DNA of 64,000 nucleotides from an uncultured Dysosmobacter sp. (GCA_934563745.1 CAKTHE010000004.1:1-64000); one strand, 5' to 3'. Counted from the stretch's first letter, positions 38,155 to 47,476 are shown. The notes: generated from the sequence alone by a model not told the origin. Made by a program: numbers and translations.

Positions 38155-38790
38155 ATGGATCTGAAGTTTGACGAAAAGGGCCTGATTCCGGCCATCGTGC
38201 AGGATCACTACACCAAAGAGGTCCTGACGCTGGCCTATATGAATGCGGAAAGCCTGGCGATCACCATCAATGAGCGGCGCACCTGTTTTTGGTCCCGAAG
38301 CCGGCAGGAGCTGTGGCGCAAGGGTGAGAGCAGCGGGAATGTGCAGCATGTGGTGAGCATTACGGCCGACTGCGACGGCGACGCGCTGGTGGTGGAGGTG
38401 GTGAAGGATGGACCGGCCTGCCACACCGGCGCAGAGAGCTGCTTTTTCAATGAGATCTACCTCTCCGATGAGCTCAAGCGCTTCAGCTATGAGGGCCTGT
38501 ATCAGCTGATCGAAGGCCGCAGAACGACGCCCAAGGAGGGTAGCTATACCACCTACCTTTTTGAAAAGGGCCTGGACAAGATCCTGAAAAAGGTGGGTGA
38601 GGAGTGTACGGAGGTCATCATCGGCGGCCGCAAGGAGGATCGGGCGGAGACCATCTATGAAATCGCGGACCTGACGTATCATGTGATGGTGCTGATGGTG
38701 CAGATGGGGATCACCGTGGAGGATATTACCCGGGAGCTGGAAAAGCGCCACGTGGTGGATCACAAGGTGAAGCAGGAGCGGATGCAATGA
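38155..38790 (+). CDS. hisIE: Bifunctional phosphoribosyl-AMP cyclohydrolase / phosphoribosyl-ATP pyrophosphatase
   Basis: A 211-residue two-domain enzyme for steps two and three of the pathway. Residues about 1-105 are the HisI cyclohydrolase: [30 protein letters not shown], the DCDGDAL metal site and ACHTG. Residues about 115-205 are the HisE pyrophosphohydrolase: [18 protein letters not shown] and the [20 protein letters not shown] helix with acidic metal ligands. The start is preceded by AAAGGAGGGG and lies 18 bases after hisF. Confidence 0.97.
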   Translation: MDLKFDEKGLIPAIVQDHYTKEVLTLAYMNAESLAITINERRTCFWSRSRQELWRKGESSGNVQHVVSITADCDGDALVVEVVKDGPACHTGAESCFFNEIYLSDELKRFSYEGLYQLIEGRRTTPKEGSYTTYLFEKGLDKILKKVGEECTEVIIGGRKEDRAETIYEIADLTYHVMVLMVQMGITVEDITRELEKRHVVDHKVKQERMQ

Positions 38791-39605
38791 CGCCGGCCCG
38801 GTGCTCCGTCCATACCCATGCGGATCTTTGCGACGGAACGAACACGCTGGAGGAAATGGCCGCGGCGGCTTATGGGGCCGGGGTCCGGTACTACGGCGTA
38901 TCCTGCCACAGCCACACCCCCATCCCGGAGGATGAGGGGTTTGTCCTGCCGGCAGATCTGACGCAGTATAAAAAAGCGGTGCTGGATCTGCGGCGCATGT
39001 ACGCAGGCCGCATGGAGGTGCTGCTGGGACTGGAATGGGACAGTCAGTCCGACACGGCGCCGACGGGCCTGGACTATTGGATCGGTTCGGTGCACTCGCT
39101 GCGCTGCGGCGGAAAATACTATGCGCTGGACTGGTGTGAGGAGCGGCTTGCCGCCTGCCGGGATGAAGCCTTTGGCGGGGATGCACTGGCCATGGCGGAG
39201 GCGTATTTTCGGGAGGTTTGCCGGGTGGCGGCCCTGCGCCCCACGATTTTGGGACACATGGACCTGATCACAAAGCTCAACGGAGACGGCCGCTTTTTTG
39301 ACGAGTCCCATCCCCGCTACCGCGCGGCCGCGCGGGAGGCGCTGCATCAGGCGGACCCGCAGGCGACACTGCTGGAGATCAACACCGGCGGGATGGCCCG
39401 GGGCTATCGGGAGGTGCCGTATCCGGCGCTGTTTCTTTTGAAGGAATGGCGGGATCTGAGGGGGAGAATCATCCTTTCCTCCGACGCCCACAGTGCCGAT
39501 GCCATTCTTTACGGGTATGAGGAGGCGGCGGCGCTGGCTCGGGCGGCCGGGTTTCAAAGCAGCGTGCTGTTGACGGCGGCCGGCCCGCGGGAGGCAGGCT
39601 TGTAA
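38787..39605 (+). CDS. hisK: Histidinol-phosphatase, PHP family
   Basis: A 272-residue PHP-fold phosphatase removing phosphate from histidinol phosphate. The metal-binding clusters are visible: [35 protein letters not shown] and SSDAHSAD. It overlaps hisIE by four bases (ATGA) and is last in the operon, completing the pathway in place of the phosphatase domain missing from HisB. A paralogue lies downstream of dnaJ (54621-55433). Confidence 0.93.
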   Translation: MTPARCSVHTHADLCDGTNTLEEMAAAAYGAGVRYYGVSCHSHTPIPEDEGFVLPADLTQYKKAVLDLRRMYAGRMEVLLGLEWDSQSDTAPTGLDYWIGSVHSLRCGGKYYALDWCEERLAACRDEAFGGDALAMAEAYFREVCRVAALRPTILGHMDLITKLNGDGRFFDESHPRYRAAAREALHQADPQATLLEINTGGMARGYREVPYPALFLLKEWRDLRGRIILSSDAHSADAILYGYEEAAALARAAGFQSSVLLTAAGPREAGL

Positions 39606-39625
39606 GCGCCTGCGGACAGTAAGCG

Positions 39626-39662
39626 AAAAACCGGAAGGGAGCGGCGGCTCTCTTCCGGTTTT
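39626..39662. terminator. Bidirectional terminator between his operon and pdxR-like gene
   Basis: Inverted repeat AAAAACCGGAAGGGAGC / GCTCTCTTCCGGTTTTT with a short loop, followed by TTTTATTTTT. It separates two convergent transcripts. Confidence 0.92.
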
Positions 39663-39677
39663 TTATTTTTTCAAAAG

Positions 39678-41066
39678 CTATTCGGCAAAGACCTGGGCCA
39701 GAAGGGCGATGGCGCGGTCCAGCCGCTCTGCGGACAGGCCGGCGTAGTTGATGACCAGTGTGTGGGCCAGCTCCGGCCGGGGCTCTGCGGCATACTCGGA
39801 GAGGAAACTCAGCCGGACGCCCAGCTCCTCCGCCCGGCGGCGCAGGTCTTCATCCGTGCGGGCGGTGTCCAGCTCCATCAGAAAGTGCAGCCCGGCCCCC
39901 TGCTCCACGATCCGGATCCGGCCGGAGAAGGGGCTGCGCTCAAAGGCGTCCAGCACCTGTCGGCGCAGGGTCCGGTATTCGGTGCGCATCCGGGCCAGAT
40001 GCTGCTCGTAAAAGCCGCCGGCAATGAACCGGGCCAGAATCGACTGCTCCAGCCCGGGGACCGGGCAGGCGTAAAAATCCAGCTCCCGGAGATAACGCTC
40101 CAGAAGATCCGGCGGCAGAAGCATAAAGCCCACCCGGACGGAGGGGGCGATGGTCTGCGAGAAGGTGTTCAGATAGATGACCCGCCCCTGGGTGTCAATG
40201 CTTTGCAGCGAGGGAATCGGACGGCCGGAAAAGCGGAACTCGCTGTCGTAATCGTCCTCGATCAGGTATCCGTCCAGTGCGTCGGCCCAGCGCAGCAGCT
40301 CCTGCCGGCGGGCGATGGGGGTGACGATGCCGGTGGGGTAGTGGTGCGACGGCGAAATATGGGCGACCGTCGCACCGGAGGTCCGCAGCACGTCCGGACG
40401 CAGACCCTGCCGGTCCAGCGGGACTCGGACGCAGCGTACGCCGGAGTGCTCGTAGACCCGGGCGATTTTGGGGTAGCCGGGGTCCTCCAGGGCGAAGACC
40501 GCTTCCTTTCCAAGCAGCTGGGCCAGCAGCAGATAGAGATACTCGGCGCCGGCGCCGATGACGATCTGCTCCGGCGAAACGGCCATGCCCCGGTAATCCC
40601 GCAGATCGGCGGCGATGGCCTGGCGCAGGGCGGGCAGCCCCCGGTGGGGAATGGGGGCCAGAAGGGCGGCCCCCTCTTCGGACAGGGCCTGCCGGGTCAG
40701 GCGGGACCAGACCGACAGCGGAAAGCGGTCCGGCCGGATGCGGTTGGATTTCAGGTCCAGGGCCCACGGCCTGGCCGGCGGCTCCGGCGGGACCGCCGCG
40801 GCCTGGACCGGCGGAAGGGGCCGCTCGACCCGGGAGACGAAGAAGCCCCGCTTGGGCAGGGCGTATACATATCCCTCCGCCGTCAGCTGGGCGTAAGCCC
40901 CCTCCACGGTGATCACGGAAATGCGCAGATGCTCCGCCAGGGCCCGCTTGGAGGGCAGCTTTTCATCGGCGCGCAGGACGCCGGTGAGAATGTCGTCCCG
41001 GATCTGCCGGTAAAGGGATTCGTACAGCGGCACGGGGCCGTGGGGATCCAGAGTATAGGTGCGCAC
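39678..41066 (-). CDS. MocR/PdxR-family transcription regulator (GntR-aminotransferase)
   Basis: A 462-residue regulator with an N-terminal GntR winged helix (residues about 10-75: LYRQIRDDILTGVL, LPSKRALAEHLRISVITVE) and a fold-type I aminotransferase-like domain. The PLP region has IEDDYDSEFRFSG, and FSQTIAPSVRVGF where the PLP lysine would be expected after the NTFSQT stretch; a Lys is not evident there (the usual SKxxxP is replaced by SQTIAPS). Proteins of this group sense pyridoxal phosphate and control B6 genes. The divergent gene is an ECF S-component, which supports a role in vitamin B6 uptake. Confidence 0.88.
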   Translation of the reverse strand: MRTYTLDPHGPVPLYESLYRQIRDDILTGVLRADEKLPSKRALAEHLRISVITVEGAYAQLTAEGYVYALPKRGFFVSRVERPLPPVQAAAVPPEPPARPWALDLKSNRIRPDRFPLSVWSRLTRQALSEEGAALLAPIPHRGLPALRQAIAADLRDYRGMAVSPEQIVIGAGAEYLYLLLAQLLGKEAVFALEDPGYPKIARVYEHSGVRCVRVPLDRQGLRPDVLRTSGATVAHISPSHHYPTGIVTPIARRQELLRWADALDGYLIEDDYDSEFRFSGRPIPSLQSIDTQGRVIYLNTFSQTIAPSVRVGFMLLPPDLLERYLRELDFYACPVPGLEQSILARFIAGGFYEQHLARMRTEYRTLRRQVLDAFERSPFSGRIRIVEQGAGLHFLMELDTARTDEDLRRRAEELGVRLSFLSEYAAEPRPELAHTLVINYAGLSAERLDRAIALLAQVFAE

Positions 41067-41093
41067 GGGGAAGCCTCCTTTTTAACTGGCCTT

Positions 41094-41145
41094 ATTAAAA
41101 ACATTAAATCTGGGTATTTCAATCATATCACAGCTGCGCTACAAT
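41094..41145. promoter_or_regulatory. Divergent promoters of the PdxR-like and ECF genes
   Basis: On the minus strand TTGAAA (41117-41122), a 17-base spacer and TTTAAT (41094-41099) form a good promoter for the regulator. On the plus strand TACAAT (41140-41145) lies 17 bases after the same hexamer position, a poor -35 box there, suggesting activation. Two related segments, TTAACTGGCCTTATT (41082) and TTAAATCTGGGTATT (41104), 22 bases apart and 9 of 15 identical, could be direct-repeat binding sites of the MocR protein. Confidence 0.55.
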
Positions 41146-41178
41146 GACCACATCAAATTTCAGGGAGCGAGAGAAACA

Positions 41179-41727
41179 ATGGAAAAAACAATGACTTCTT
41201 CTGCGGCAGAAAGCCGCTCCAATGTAAAGCGTCTGGTCATGACGGCGCTGCTGGCGGCGCTGGCCTGTGTGGCCACGCTGATTTTGAAGGTGCCCTCCCC
41301 CTCCGGCGGATACATGAATCTGGGCGACACGGTGGTGCTGCTGAGCGCCTATCTGCTGGGTCCGGTGTACGGCGCGGCGGCGGCCGGTGTGGGCTCCATG
41401 ATGGCGGATATCCTGGCGGCTTATCCGGTGTACGCTCCGGCCACTTTGGTGATCAAGGCGATCATGGCTGTGGTGGCCGCCCTGATGTATCGGAAGCTGA
41501 AGGGCAGCGCGTTGGGCGTGCTGGCCTGCGGCGTCATCGGCGAGATCCCCATGGTGGTGGGCTACTGGCTGTTTGACGGGTTCCTGGCGGGCAGCCTGAC
41601 CGGCGCGGCTGTCGGCATTCCCTCCAATCTGGTGCAGGCGGCCTTCGGCCTGATCGTGTCCACGGTGCTGGTGCTGAGCCTGCGGAAGAGCGGCTACGTC
41701 CGCAAGGAGTTCCCCCACGTGGGCTGA
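41179..41727 (+). CDS. ECF transporter S-component, putative vitamin B6 (PdxU-like)
   Basis: A 182-residue membrane protein with about six helices, the substrate-binding subunit of an energy-coupling-factor importer. Motifs: MTALLAALACVATLILKVPSP, GYMNLGDTVVLLSAYLLGP, and AAAAGVGSMMADIL typical of the ECF-ribofla_trS/PdxU group. The shared ATPases and EcfT are not in the window and must be elsewhere. The MocR/PdxR-type gene divergent to it points to pyridoxine or pyridoxal as substrate. Thiamine or riboflavin relatives have similar sequences, so substrate is inference. Confidence 0.85.
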   Translation: MEKTMTSSAAESRSNVKRLVMTALLAALACVATLILKVPSPSGGYMNLGDTVVLLSAYLLGPVYGAAAAGVGSMMADILAAYPVYAPATLVIKAIMAVVAALMYRKLKGSALGVLACGVIGEIPMVVGYWLFDGFLAGSLTGAAVGIPSNLVQAAFGLIVSTVLVLSLRKSGYVRKEFPHVG

Positions 41728-41779
41728 GCCCGTCCTGCGGCGGATATACATTATATTAAAAAACATGCGATACTTCAGG

Positions 41780-41814
41780 CAGCCCGTCCTCCTTCGGAGG
41801 TCGGGCTGTCTTTT
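41780..41814 (+). terminator. Terminator of the ECF S-component gene
   Basis: Hairpin CAGCCCGTCCTCC / GAGGTCGGGCTG with a TTCG tetraloop, then TCTTTTCTTATT. Confidence 0.82.
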
Positions 41815-42018
41815 CTTATTCAGTTGGCGTCGGCGCCTGAACATGCGGCCGGAAGGGCACAAAGCCCTGCGGGAAAAGCATTTTTTGCAGAGACCGGCTT
41901 CCAAAGTTTCCCTGAAAATGGCAGGGCGGGTCCCGACGAAATACAAAAATGAACGGAAAATCCTTGGATTTTGTGCCAAATATACCAGAAATGGAACGAA
42001 ATTTTGGCGTTCACAGTC
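41815..42018. other. Noncoding leader region before rnf
   Basis: The gap between the ECF gene and rnfC (41728-42101) contains the terminator above, then about 200 bases with no start-supported frame, and the rnf promoter. The stretch is less GC-rich than its surroundings. I see no riboswitch or operator. Confidence 0.5.
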
Positions 42019-42047
42019 TGGACATTTTTTTTGAAGTGGTGTAGAAT
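42019..42047 (+). promoter_or_regulatory. Strong promoter of the rnf operon
   Basis: TGGACA (42019-42024), a 17-base spacer and TAGAAT (42042-42047). Both boxes match the consensus at five of six positions, in line with a highly expressed energy-conserving complex. Confidence 0.82.
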
Positions 42048-42101
42048 CAAGCTCAGTATGTGGTAGCATCGCTATCCAGGAGTAAAAATGAGGTGAAGAC
42101 A

Positions 42102-43466
42102 ATGGCACAAGCTTTCTTTGGCGGCGTTCATCCCAACGATATGAAGGCCGCGACGAACGGAAAGGCCATCGAGCAGCTGGCTCCGCCGGCGATGGTGGTC
42201 ATCCCCATGTCTCAACACATCGGTGCGCCCTGCAAACCCTTGGTTGCAGTGGGCGATCATGTTAAGGTGGGACAGAGAATCGGCGAGCCTGGCGGCTTTG
42301 TTTCCTCCCCTGTTCATGCAAGCGTCTCCGGCGAGGTCGTGGCGGTGGAGCCCCGGCCCTCTTCCATGGGCGGCAACAGCATGGCGGTCGTGATCAAAAA
42401 CGACTTCCAGAATGAGCTGTCGGAAGAAGTAAAGCCCGTTGAGAACGCGGACAGCATGAGCGCAGAGGAACTGGCCGAGGTCGTGAAAAACGCAGGTATC
42501 GTCGGTATGGGCGGCGCAACGTTCCCGACCCATATCAAGATCACCGGCGGCATCGGCAAGGTGGACACCGTGATCATCAACGGCGTGGAGTGCGAACCGT
42601 ACATCACGTCCGACCACCGCACCATGCTGGAGCGGCCTGAGCAGGTCATCGGCGGCGCCAAGCTGCTGGCCAAGATGTTCGGTCTGGACAAGGTACATAT
42701 CGGTATCGAGACGAACAAGCAGGATGCAATCGATTTCCTGAATCAGAAGATCGCAGAGGAGCAGGCCCCGATCGTCATTGATCCTCTGCACTGCCGCTAT
42801 CCCCAGGGCGCTGAGAAGCAGCTGATCCAGGCGGTCACCGGCCGTCAGGTGCCTCCCGGCAGTCTGCCGGCTGAGGTGGGCTGTGCCGTGTTCAACCTGA
42901 ACACCACCTGCGCCATCTACCGTGCGGTGACCACCGGCATGCCCGTGGTCAGCAAGATCGTTACGGTCACCGGCTCCGGCGTTGTGGAGCCCAAAAACCT
43001 GGAATGCCCCATCGGCACCCCCATCTCCAAGCTGTTTGACGCCTGCGGCGGCCTGAAGGATGAGACCTACAAGCTCATCATGGGCGGCCCGATGATGGGT
43101 ACGGCCCAGTATACCACCGATGTGCCCGTCAACAAGGGCACCGGCAGCATCCTGGCATTTGCCGCGGATGAGGAAAAGACGGTGGAGAATCCCCAGTGCA
43201 TCCGCTGCGGCAAGTGCGTGGCTGCCTGCCCCATGCATCTGGAGCCTTTGTTTATGTATCAGTACGCCAAAAAGGAAATGTACGACGAGCTGGATGCCGC
43301 CCACGTGACGGACTGCATGGAATGCGGCGCCTGCACCTACGGCTGCCCGGCTCGCCTGCACCTGGTCCAGATGTTCAAGACCGGCAAGCAGAAGCTCAAC
43401 GCCAAGAAGGCCGCCGACAAGGCTGCCGCCGAGGCCAAGGCTGCAAAAGAGAAGAAGGAGGCGTAA
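42102..43466 (+). CDS. rnfC: Rnf complex subunit RnfC
   Basis: A 454-residue cytoplasmic subunit carrying the NADH-FMN domain (GMGGATFPTHIKI near residue 140, ETNKQDAIDF) and, near the C-terminus, two 4Fe-4S motifs: CIRCGKCVAACPMHL and CMECGACTYGCPARL. The last 30 residues are Lys/Ala-rich. It oxidises or reduces NAD(H) in the ferredoxin:NAD+ oxidoreductase that pumps Na+ or H+. GAGGTG six bases before the ATG at 42102 supports the start. It is first in the C-D-G-E-A-B order typical of clostridia. Confidence 0.96.
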   Translation: MAQAFFGGVHPNDMKAATNGKAIEQLAPPAMVVIPMSQHIGAPCKPLVAVGDHVKVGQRIGEPGGFVSSPVHASVSGEVVAVEPRPSSMGGNSMAVVIKNDFQNELSEEVKPVENADSMSAEELAEVVKNAGIVGMGGATFPTHIKITGGIGKVDTVIINGVECEPYITSDHRTMLERPEQVIGGAKLLAKMFGLDKVHIGIETNKQDAIDFLNQKIAEEQAPIVIDPLHCRYPQGAEKQLIQAVTGRQVPPGSLPAEVGCAVFNLNTTCAIYRAVTTGMPVVSKIVTVTGSGVVEPKNLECPIGTPISKLFDACGGLKDETYKLIMGGPMMGTAQYTTDVPVNKGTGSILAFAADEEKTVENPQCIRCGKCVAACPMHLEPLFMYQYAKKEMYDELDAAHVTDCMECGACTYGCPARLHLVQMFKTGKQKLNAKKAADKAAAEAKAAKEKKEA

Positions 43467-43469
43467 GAG

Positions 43470-44486
43470 ATGACGGATTACAAGAATTTGAAACTGATCG
43501 CTACGTCTTCTCCCCATGTGCGCGGCAATGAGACCACCCGCTCTTTGATGCTGGACGTGATCATTGCCCTGATCCCCGCGCTGGCGATCGGCGTGTACTT
43601 TTCCGGTCCCCGCGCCCTGGCGCTGACCATTGTGTCGATTCTGGGCTGCGTGTTTTTTGAGTGGCTGTACCGGAAGGTCATGAAGAAGCCCCAGTCCATC
43701 GGCGATCTGTCCGCCGTGGTCACCGGCATGCTGCTGGCCTTCGTGTGCCCCGTCATGATGCCCTACTGGATGATCCTGGTGGGCGACTTCTTCGCCATCG
43801 TCGTCGTCAAGCAGCTTTTCGGCGGCATCGGCATGAACTTCATCAACCCCGCTCTGGGCGGCCGTGCCTTCCTGCTGGGCAGCTATGCCGGCGTGATGAC
43901 CACCTGGGCGGCTCCCGGCAGCTATGCGCCTCTGTTCGGCTCCACCGCGGATGTGGTGACGGCCGCAACGCCCATGTCCTATCTGCACGCCAATAACCTG
44001 GCGGACCTGAAGGCCACCTACAGCGTGGCGGACATGTTCCTGGGCAAGATCGGCGGCTCCGTCGGCGAGATCAGCGCCCTGATGCTGATCATCGGCGGCA
44101 TTTACCTGATCGTCCGCAAGGTGATCACCTTCCATATCCCTGTCAGCTACATTGCCACGGTGGCGGTGCTGACGCTGGTGTTCCCCCGGGGCAATTCTCC
44201 GGTGGAGTGGATGCTCTACAACGTTTTCGGCGGCGGCCTGATGCTGGGCGCCATCTTTATGGCGACGGACTATGTCACCTCCCCCATGACCAAAAAGGGT
44301 CAGGTGATCTTTGGCATCGGCTGCGGCATCTTCACGGTGCTGATCCGCTACTTCGGTTCTTATAATGAGGGTGTGTGCTATTCCATCATGGTGATGAACC
44401 TGCTCGTGGCCCTGATCGATAAGAACGTCAAGCCCACGCGCTTCGGCAGCGTGAAATCCGCAAAGAAGGAGGCGGCCGCGAAATGA
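43470..44486 (+). CDS. rnfD: Rnf complex subunit RnfD
   Basis: A 338-residue integral membrane subunit with about nine or ten helices. The covalent FMN site is visible as DVVTAATPMSYL, where the Thr in TAAT is flavinylated in the family; NPALGGRAFLLGSY is another conserved block. It belongs to the ion-translocating membrane core. AGGAGG and a four-base gap to rnfC suggest coupling; the 3' end overlaps rnfG by four bases. Confidence 0.95.
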   Translation: MTDYKNLKLIATSSPHVRGNETTRSLMLDVIIALIPALAIGVYFSGPRALALTIVSILGCVFFEWLYRKVMKKPQSIGDLSAVVTGMLLAFVCPVMMPYWMILVGDFFAIVVVKQLFGGIGMNFINPALGGRAFLLGSYAGVMTTWAAPGSYAPLFGSTADVVTAATPMSYLHANNLADLKATYSVADMFLGKIGGSVGEISALMLIIGGIYLIVRKVITFHIPVSYIATVAVLTLVFPRGNSPVEWMLYNVFGGGLMLGAIFMATDYVTSPMTKKGQVIFGIGCGIFTVLIRYFGSYNEGVCYSIMVMNLLVALIDKNVKPTRFGSVKSAKKEAAAK

Positions 44487-45094
44487 GCGAGAATGTGAAG
44501 ACCAAGGAAAAGGTCGATATGGACCCGAAATACATTGTCCGCCTGACGCTGACCCTGCTGCTGACCTGTGTGGTCGTGGCGGGCCTGCTGGGCCTGGTCA
44601 ATAAGGTGACCCTGCCCAACATCACCGCGATCAACGAGAGAAAGACCGCAGAAGCCATCCAGAAGGTCATGCCCGAGATGGACGGCACGCCTGTCACGCT
44701 GGACGTGACGGACGATATGACCGCCGCCGCTTCCGGCGCGGGCGCTTCCGTGACCGAGGCCTACGAGGCCCAGGCCGGCGGCAGCACCATCGGCTATGCG
44801 CTGAAGATCGTGGCCTCCGGTTCGCAGGGCAACATCGAAATGATGGTTGGCGTTGATACCGAGGGGACCGTCACCGGCGTTTCCATCGTCAATAACTCCG
44901 AAACGGCCGGCATCGGCTCTAAGGTCATGGCCAATGAAAACGGCGTTCTGGACCAGTTCATCGGCAAGAGCGCCGCGGACGGCGCGCTGACGGTGGGCGT
45001 CAACGTGGACGCCATTACCGGCGCTACGGTGTCCACCCGCGGTGTGACCACCGGCGTGAACGCCGCGCTGGCCGTGGCCGGCGTGATGGGCTGA
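44483..45094 (+). CDS. rnfG: Rnf complex subunit RnfG
   Basis: A 203-residue subunit with one N-terminal membrane helix (about 15-38) and an extracytoplasmic FMN-binding domain. The flavinylation motif is DAITGATVSTRGVTTG (S/T-GATxS/T form). The middle has the GVDTEGTVTGVSIVNNSETAGIG core. It hands electrons between RnfD and the rest of the complex. Its ATG overlaps the rnfD stop (ATGA). Confidence 0.95.
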   Translation: MSENVKTKEKVDMDPKYIVRLTLTLLLTCVVVAGLLGLVNKVTLPNITAINERKTAEAIQKVMPEMDGTPVTLDVTDDMTAAASGAGASVTEAYEAQAGGSTIGYALKIVASGSQGNIEMMVGVDTEGTVTGVSIVNNSETAGIGSKVMANENGVLDQFIGKSAADGALTVGVNVDAITGATVSTRGVTTGVNAALAVAGVMG

Positions 45095-45113
45095 TGAAAG
45101 GAGGAGCAAACAG

Positions 45114-45767
45114 ATGAATCTGAAAAAACAGTTTATGGACGGCTTGCTGTATCAGAACCCCGTTCTGGTGCAGGTGCTGGGCATGTGCTCCACCATGGCC
45201 ATCACGACGTCGTTTTTCAACGGCCTGGGCATGGGCGTCGCGGTTCTGGTGATCCTGACGCTGTCCAACGTGCTGATTTCCCTGCTGCGCAAAATCATTC
45301 CCGACAAGATCCGTATCGCCATGTTCATCGTGGTGATCGCCGGCTTCGTGACCATGGTGGATCTGTTCCTGCAGGCCTTTGTCCCCGCTCTGGCTAAGTC
45401 CCTGGGCGTGTTCATTCCGCTGATCGTGGTGAACTGCATCATCCTGGGCCGTGCGGAAGCCTTCTCCTACAAAAACGGCGTGGCCGCTTCGTTCTTTGAC
45501 GGTATTTTCCAGGGCATCGGTTATACGGTGGTGCTGCTGATCATGTGCATCATTCGTGAGTTCCTGGGCGCCGGCACTTTCGGCGGCGGCCTGCTGGGGC
45601 CTGTCAATGAGGCCGGCACCCACATGGGCATTCAGATCCTGCCGTCCCAGTTCCCGGCCGGTATGCTGACGCTGCCCGTGGGCGGCTTCCTGGTGCTGGG
45701 CTGCCTGATCGCGGCCATGCAGTGGGCGCTGAGCCGGCCCAAGAAGAATAAGGAGGAGAGCAAATAA
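45114..45767 (+). CDS. rnfE: Rnf complex subunit RnfE
   Basis: A 217-residue membrane protein with about six helices, homologous to RnfA and NqrD/E. Begins [20 protein letters not shown]; conserved [14 protein letters not shown] carries a Cys of the intramembrane Fe-S site in the family. AAAGGAGG lies before the ATG and its stop overlaps the rnfA ATG by one base (TAATG). Confidence 0.95.
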   Translation: MNLKKQFMDGLLYQNPVLVQVLGMCSTMAITTSFFNGLGMGVAVLVILTLSNVLISLLRKIIPDKIRIAMFIVVIAGFVTMVDLFLQAFVPALAKSLGVFIPLIVVNCIILGRAEAFSYKNGVAASFFDGIFQGIGYTVVLLIMCIIREFLGAGTFGGGLLGPVNEAGTHMGIQILPSQFPAGMLTLPVGGFLVLGCLIAAMQWALSRPKKNKEESK

Positions 45768-46357
45768 TGGATCAGATCTATCAACTCCTGGCGATCACGC
45801 TGGGTGCTATTCTGTCGAATAACTTCATCTTCTCCCAGTTCCTGGGCATCTGCCCCTTCCTGGGCGTTTCCAAGAAGGTTGACACTGCTGTGGGCATGGG
45901 CATCGCCGTGACCTTCGTTATGGGTCTGGCCTCCGCCATGACCTGGCTGGTGAACACCTTCATTCTGATCCCCCTGGATCTGGGCTATATGCAGACGGTG
46001 GCCTTCATTCTGGTGATCGCCTCCCTGGTGCAGTTCATCGAAATGTTCCTGCAGAAGTCCATGCCCGCCCTGTACACGGCGCTGGGCGTGTACCTGCCCC
46101 TGATCACCACCAACTGCGCGGTGCTGGGCGTTGCGCTGCTGAACATCCAGAACAACTACAACTTCATTTCCTCCGTGGTCTACGGCATCACCGGCGGCCT
46201 GGGCTTCCTGCTGGCTATCGTGCTGTTCGCCAGCATCCGGGAGCGTCTGGTCTTTGCCGACTATCCCAAGGCCTTCGAAGGATTCCCCATCGCACTGATC
46301 ACGGCCGGCCTGATGGCCCTGGCATTCATGGGCTTCTCCGGCCTGAAAATCTGGTAA
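45767..46357 (+). CDS. rnfA: Rnf complex subunit RnfA
   Basis: A 196-residue membrane protein with six predicted helices that pairs with RnfE in inverted topology. Conserved segments include [22 protein letters not shown] and [13 protein letters not shown] (Cys residues of the intramembrane cluster). It starts at the last base of the rnfE stop codon and is followed 12 bases later by rnfB. Confidence 0.95.
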   Translation: MDQIYQLLAITLGAILSNNFIFSQFLGICPFLGVSKKVDTAVGMGIAVTFVMGLASAMTWLVNTFILIPLDLGYMQTVAFILVIASLVQFIEMFLQKSMPALYTALGVYLPLITTNCAVLGVALLNIQNNYNFISSVVYGITGGLGFLLAIVLFASIRERLVFADYPKAFEGFPIALITAGLMALAFMGFSGLKIW

Positions 46358-46369
46358 GGAGGCAGAAAA

Positions 46370-47260
46370 ATGACGAACGTTGTGTACGCAGTTCTGGTTC
46401 TGGGCATCCTGGGCGGTGTCTTCGGACTGGTCCTGTCTATCGCCTCCAAGGTCTTTGAGGTGAAGAAAGACCCCCGTGAGGAAGAGATCCTCGGTCACCT
46501 GGCCGGCGCGAACTGCGGCGGCTGCGGCTTCCCCGGCTGTGCCGGTCTTGCGGCTGCGATCCTGGCCGGCGATGCGCCCTGCAATGCGTGCGCGCCTGCC
46601 GGTCCGGACAATGCGGCGGCCATTGCCGCCATCATGGGCGTGGAAGCGCCCTCCGGCGAGCCGCAGGTGGCCTATGTCCGCTGCAACGGCGGTCAGGACG
46701 CCAAGAAGAGATATGAGTACGTGGGCATCCACGAGTGCACGGCCGCTACCAAGGTGGCCGGCGGCCCGCTGGAGTGCGGCTTTGGCTGCATGGGCTTCGG
46801 CTCCTGCGTCAATGCCTGCCAGTTCGGCGCCATCTCCATCAACGAGCGCGGCGTTGCCCAGGTGGATCCGGAAAAGTGCACGGACTGCATGGCCTGCGCC
46901 GCAGCCTGCCCCCGGAACCTGATCGTTTCCGTGCCCAAGTCCAAGAAGGTCCACGTGGCCTGCGCCAACCAGGACAAGGGCAAGGCGGCGATGAGCGTGT
47001 GCGCGCATTCCTGCATCGGCTGCGGCCTGTGCACCAAGGAGTGCAAGTTTGACGCCATCCATGTGGTGAACGGCGTAGCCGTGGTGGATTACGACAAGTG
47101 CAAGGGCTGCAAGCTGTGCACCAAGGTCTGCCCCCGCGACGCCATCAGCCCCATTGCCACCGCTGAGGAAAAGGCCAAGTATAAGGAGATCAAGAAGGCT
47201 CAGGCCGAAAAGGCCAAGGCCGCTGCGGCTGCCGCTGCTGAAAAAGCGAAGGCTGAGTGA
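46370..47260 (+). CDS. rnfB: Rnf complex subunit RnfB
   Basis: A 296-residue iron-sulfur protein anchored by one N-terminal helix (about 2-25). It holds the Fes domain motif NCGGCGFPGCAGLA, then several ferredoxin-type clusters (HECTAAT..CGFGCMGFGSCVNAC, CTDCMACAAACP, CIGCGLCTKEC and CKGCKLCTKVCP), fitting the larger clostridial form. It is the likely entry point for electrons from ferredoxin. The C-terminal 40 residues are Lys/Ala/Glu-rich, similar in character to the RnfC tail. It is the last gene, followed by a terminator. Confidence 0.96.
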   Translation: MTNVVYAVLVLGILGGVFGLVLSIASKVFEVKKDPREEEILGHLAGANCGGCGFPGCAGLAAAILAGDAPCNACAPAGPDNAAAIAAIMGVEAPSGEPQVAYVRCNGGQDAKKRYEYVGIHECTAATKVAGGPLECGFGCMGFGSCVNACQFGAISINERGVAQVDPEKCTDCMACAAACPRNLIVSVPKSKKVHVACANQDKGKAAMSVCAHSCIGCGLCTKECKFDAIHVVNGVAVVDYDKCKGCKLCTKVCPRDAISPIATAEEKAKYKEIKKAQAEKAKAAAAAAAEKAKAE

Positions 47261-47272
47261 TCGATCCTACAA

Positions 47273-47313
47273 AAAAAGATTCCCCGGATCCGCTGGATTC
47301 GGGGAATCTTTTT
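47273..47313 (+). terminator. Terminator of the rnf operon
   Basis: Stem AAAAAGATTCCCCG / CGGGGAATCTTTTT (with inner GATCC/GGATT pairing) ending in TTTTT, 12 bases after the rnfB stop. Confidence 0.9.
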
Positions 47314-47324
47314 GCAAAAAGCCA

Positions 47325-47352
47325 TTGCAATTCGCGGTTCCTGCCGTATAAT
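47325..47352 (+). promoter_or_regulatory. Promoter of the folate riboswitch transcript
   Basis: TTGCAA (47325-47330), a 16-base spacer and a perfect TATAAT (47347-47352), about 20 bases before the riboswitch. Confidence 0.75.
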
Positions 47353-47373
47353 AGGATTCGACAATTGCAAAGA

Positions 47374-47476
47374 GGCAGAGTAGAAAAACGTGTGTTTGTC
47401 AGTGCCGGTAAAACGGGGAGTTGTTTGCCGGACGAAAAGGCTGCGGCCTGCAGTGCGTTTTTCGCATCCCGCTGCC
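47374..47476 (+). ncRNA. Tetrahydrofolate (THF) riboswitch
   Basis: The 103-base region matches the THF aptamer plan. P1 GGCAG (47374-47378) pairs with CTGCC (47472-47476), flanking the conserved AGAGTAG just inside the 5' side and GCATCCCGC on the 3' side. P2 AAAAACG (47484-side of P1 strand at 47483-47489) pairs with CGTTTTT (47456-47462). The internal GGGGAGTTG and ACGAAAAGGC segments match the conserved loop regions, and AGGC-TGCG-GCCT forms P4. It lies directly upstream of a folate-type ECF S-component and folC, the genes expected under folate control. Confidence 0.85.

Noticed and set aside
42072..44135. Very long open frame on the minus strand opposite rnfC and rnfD
   Set aside because: It is antisense to two clearly conserved genes; the product is a His/Gly/Asp-rich shadow with no domain and no start site.
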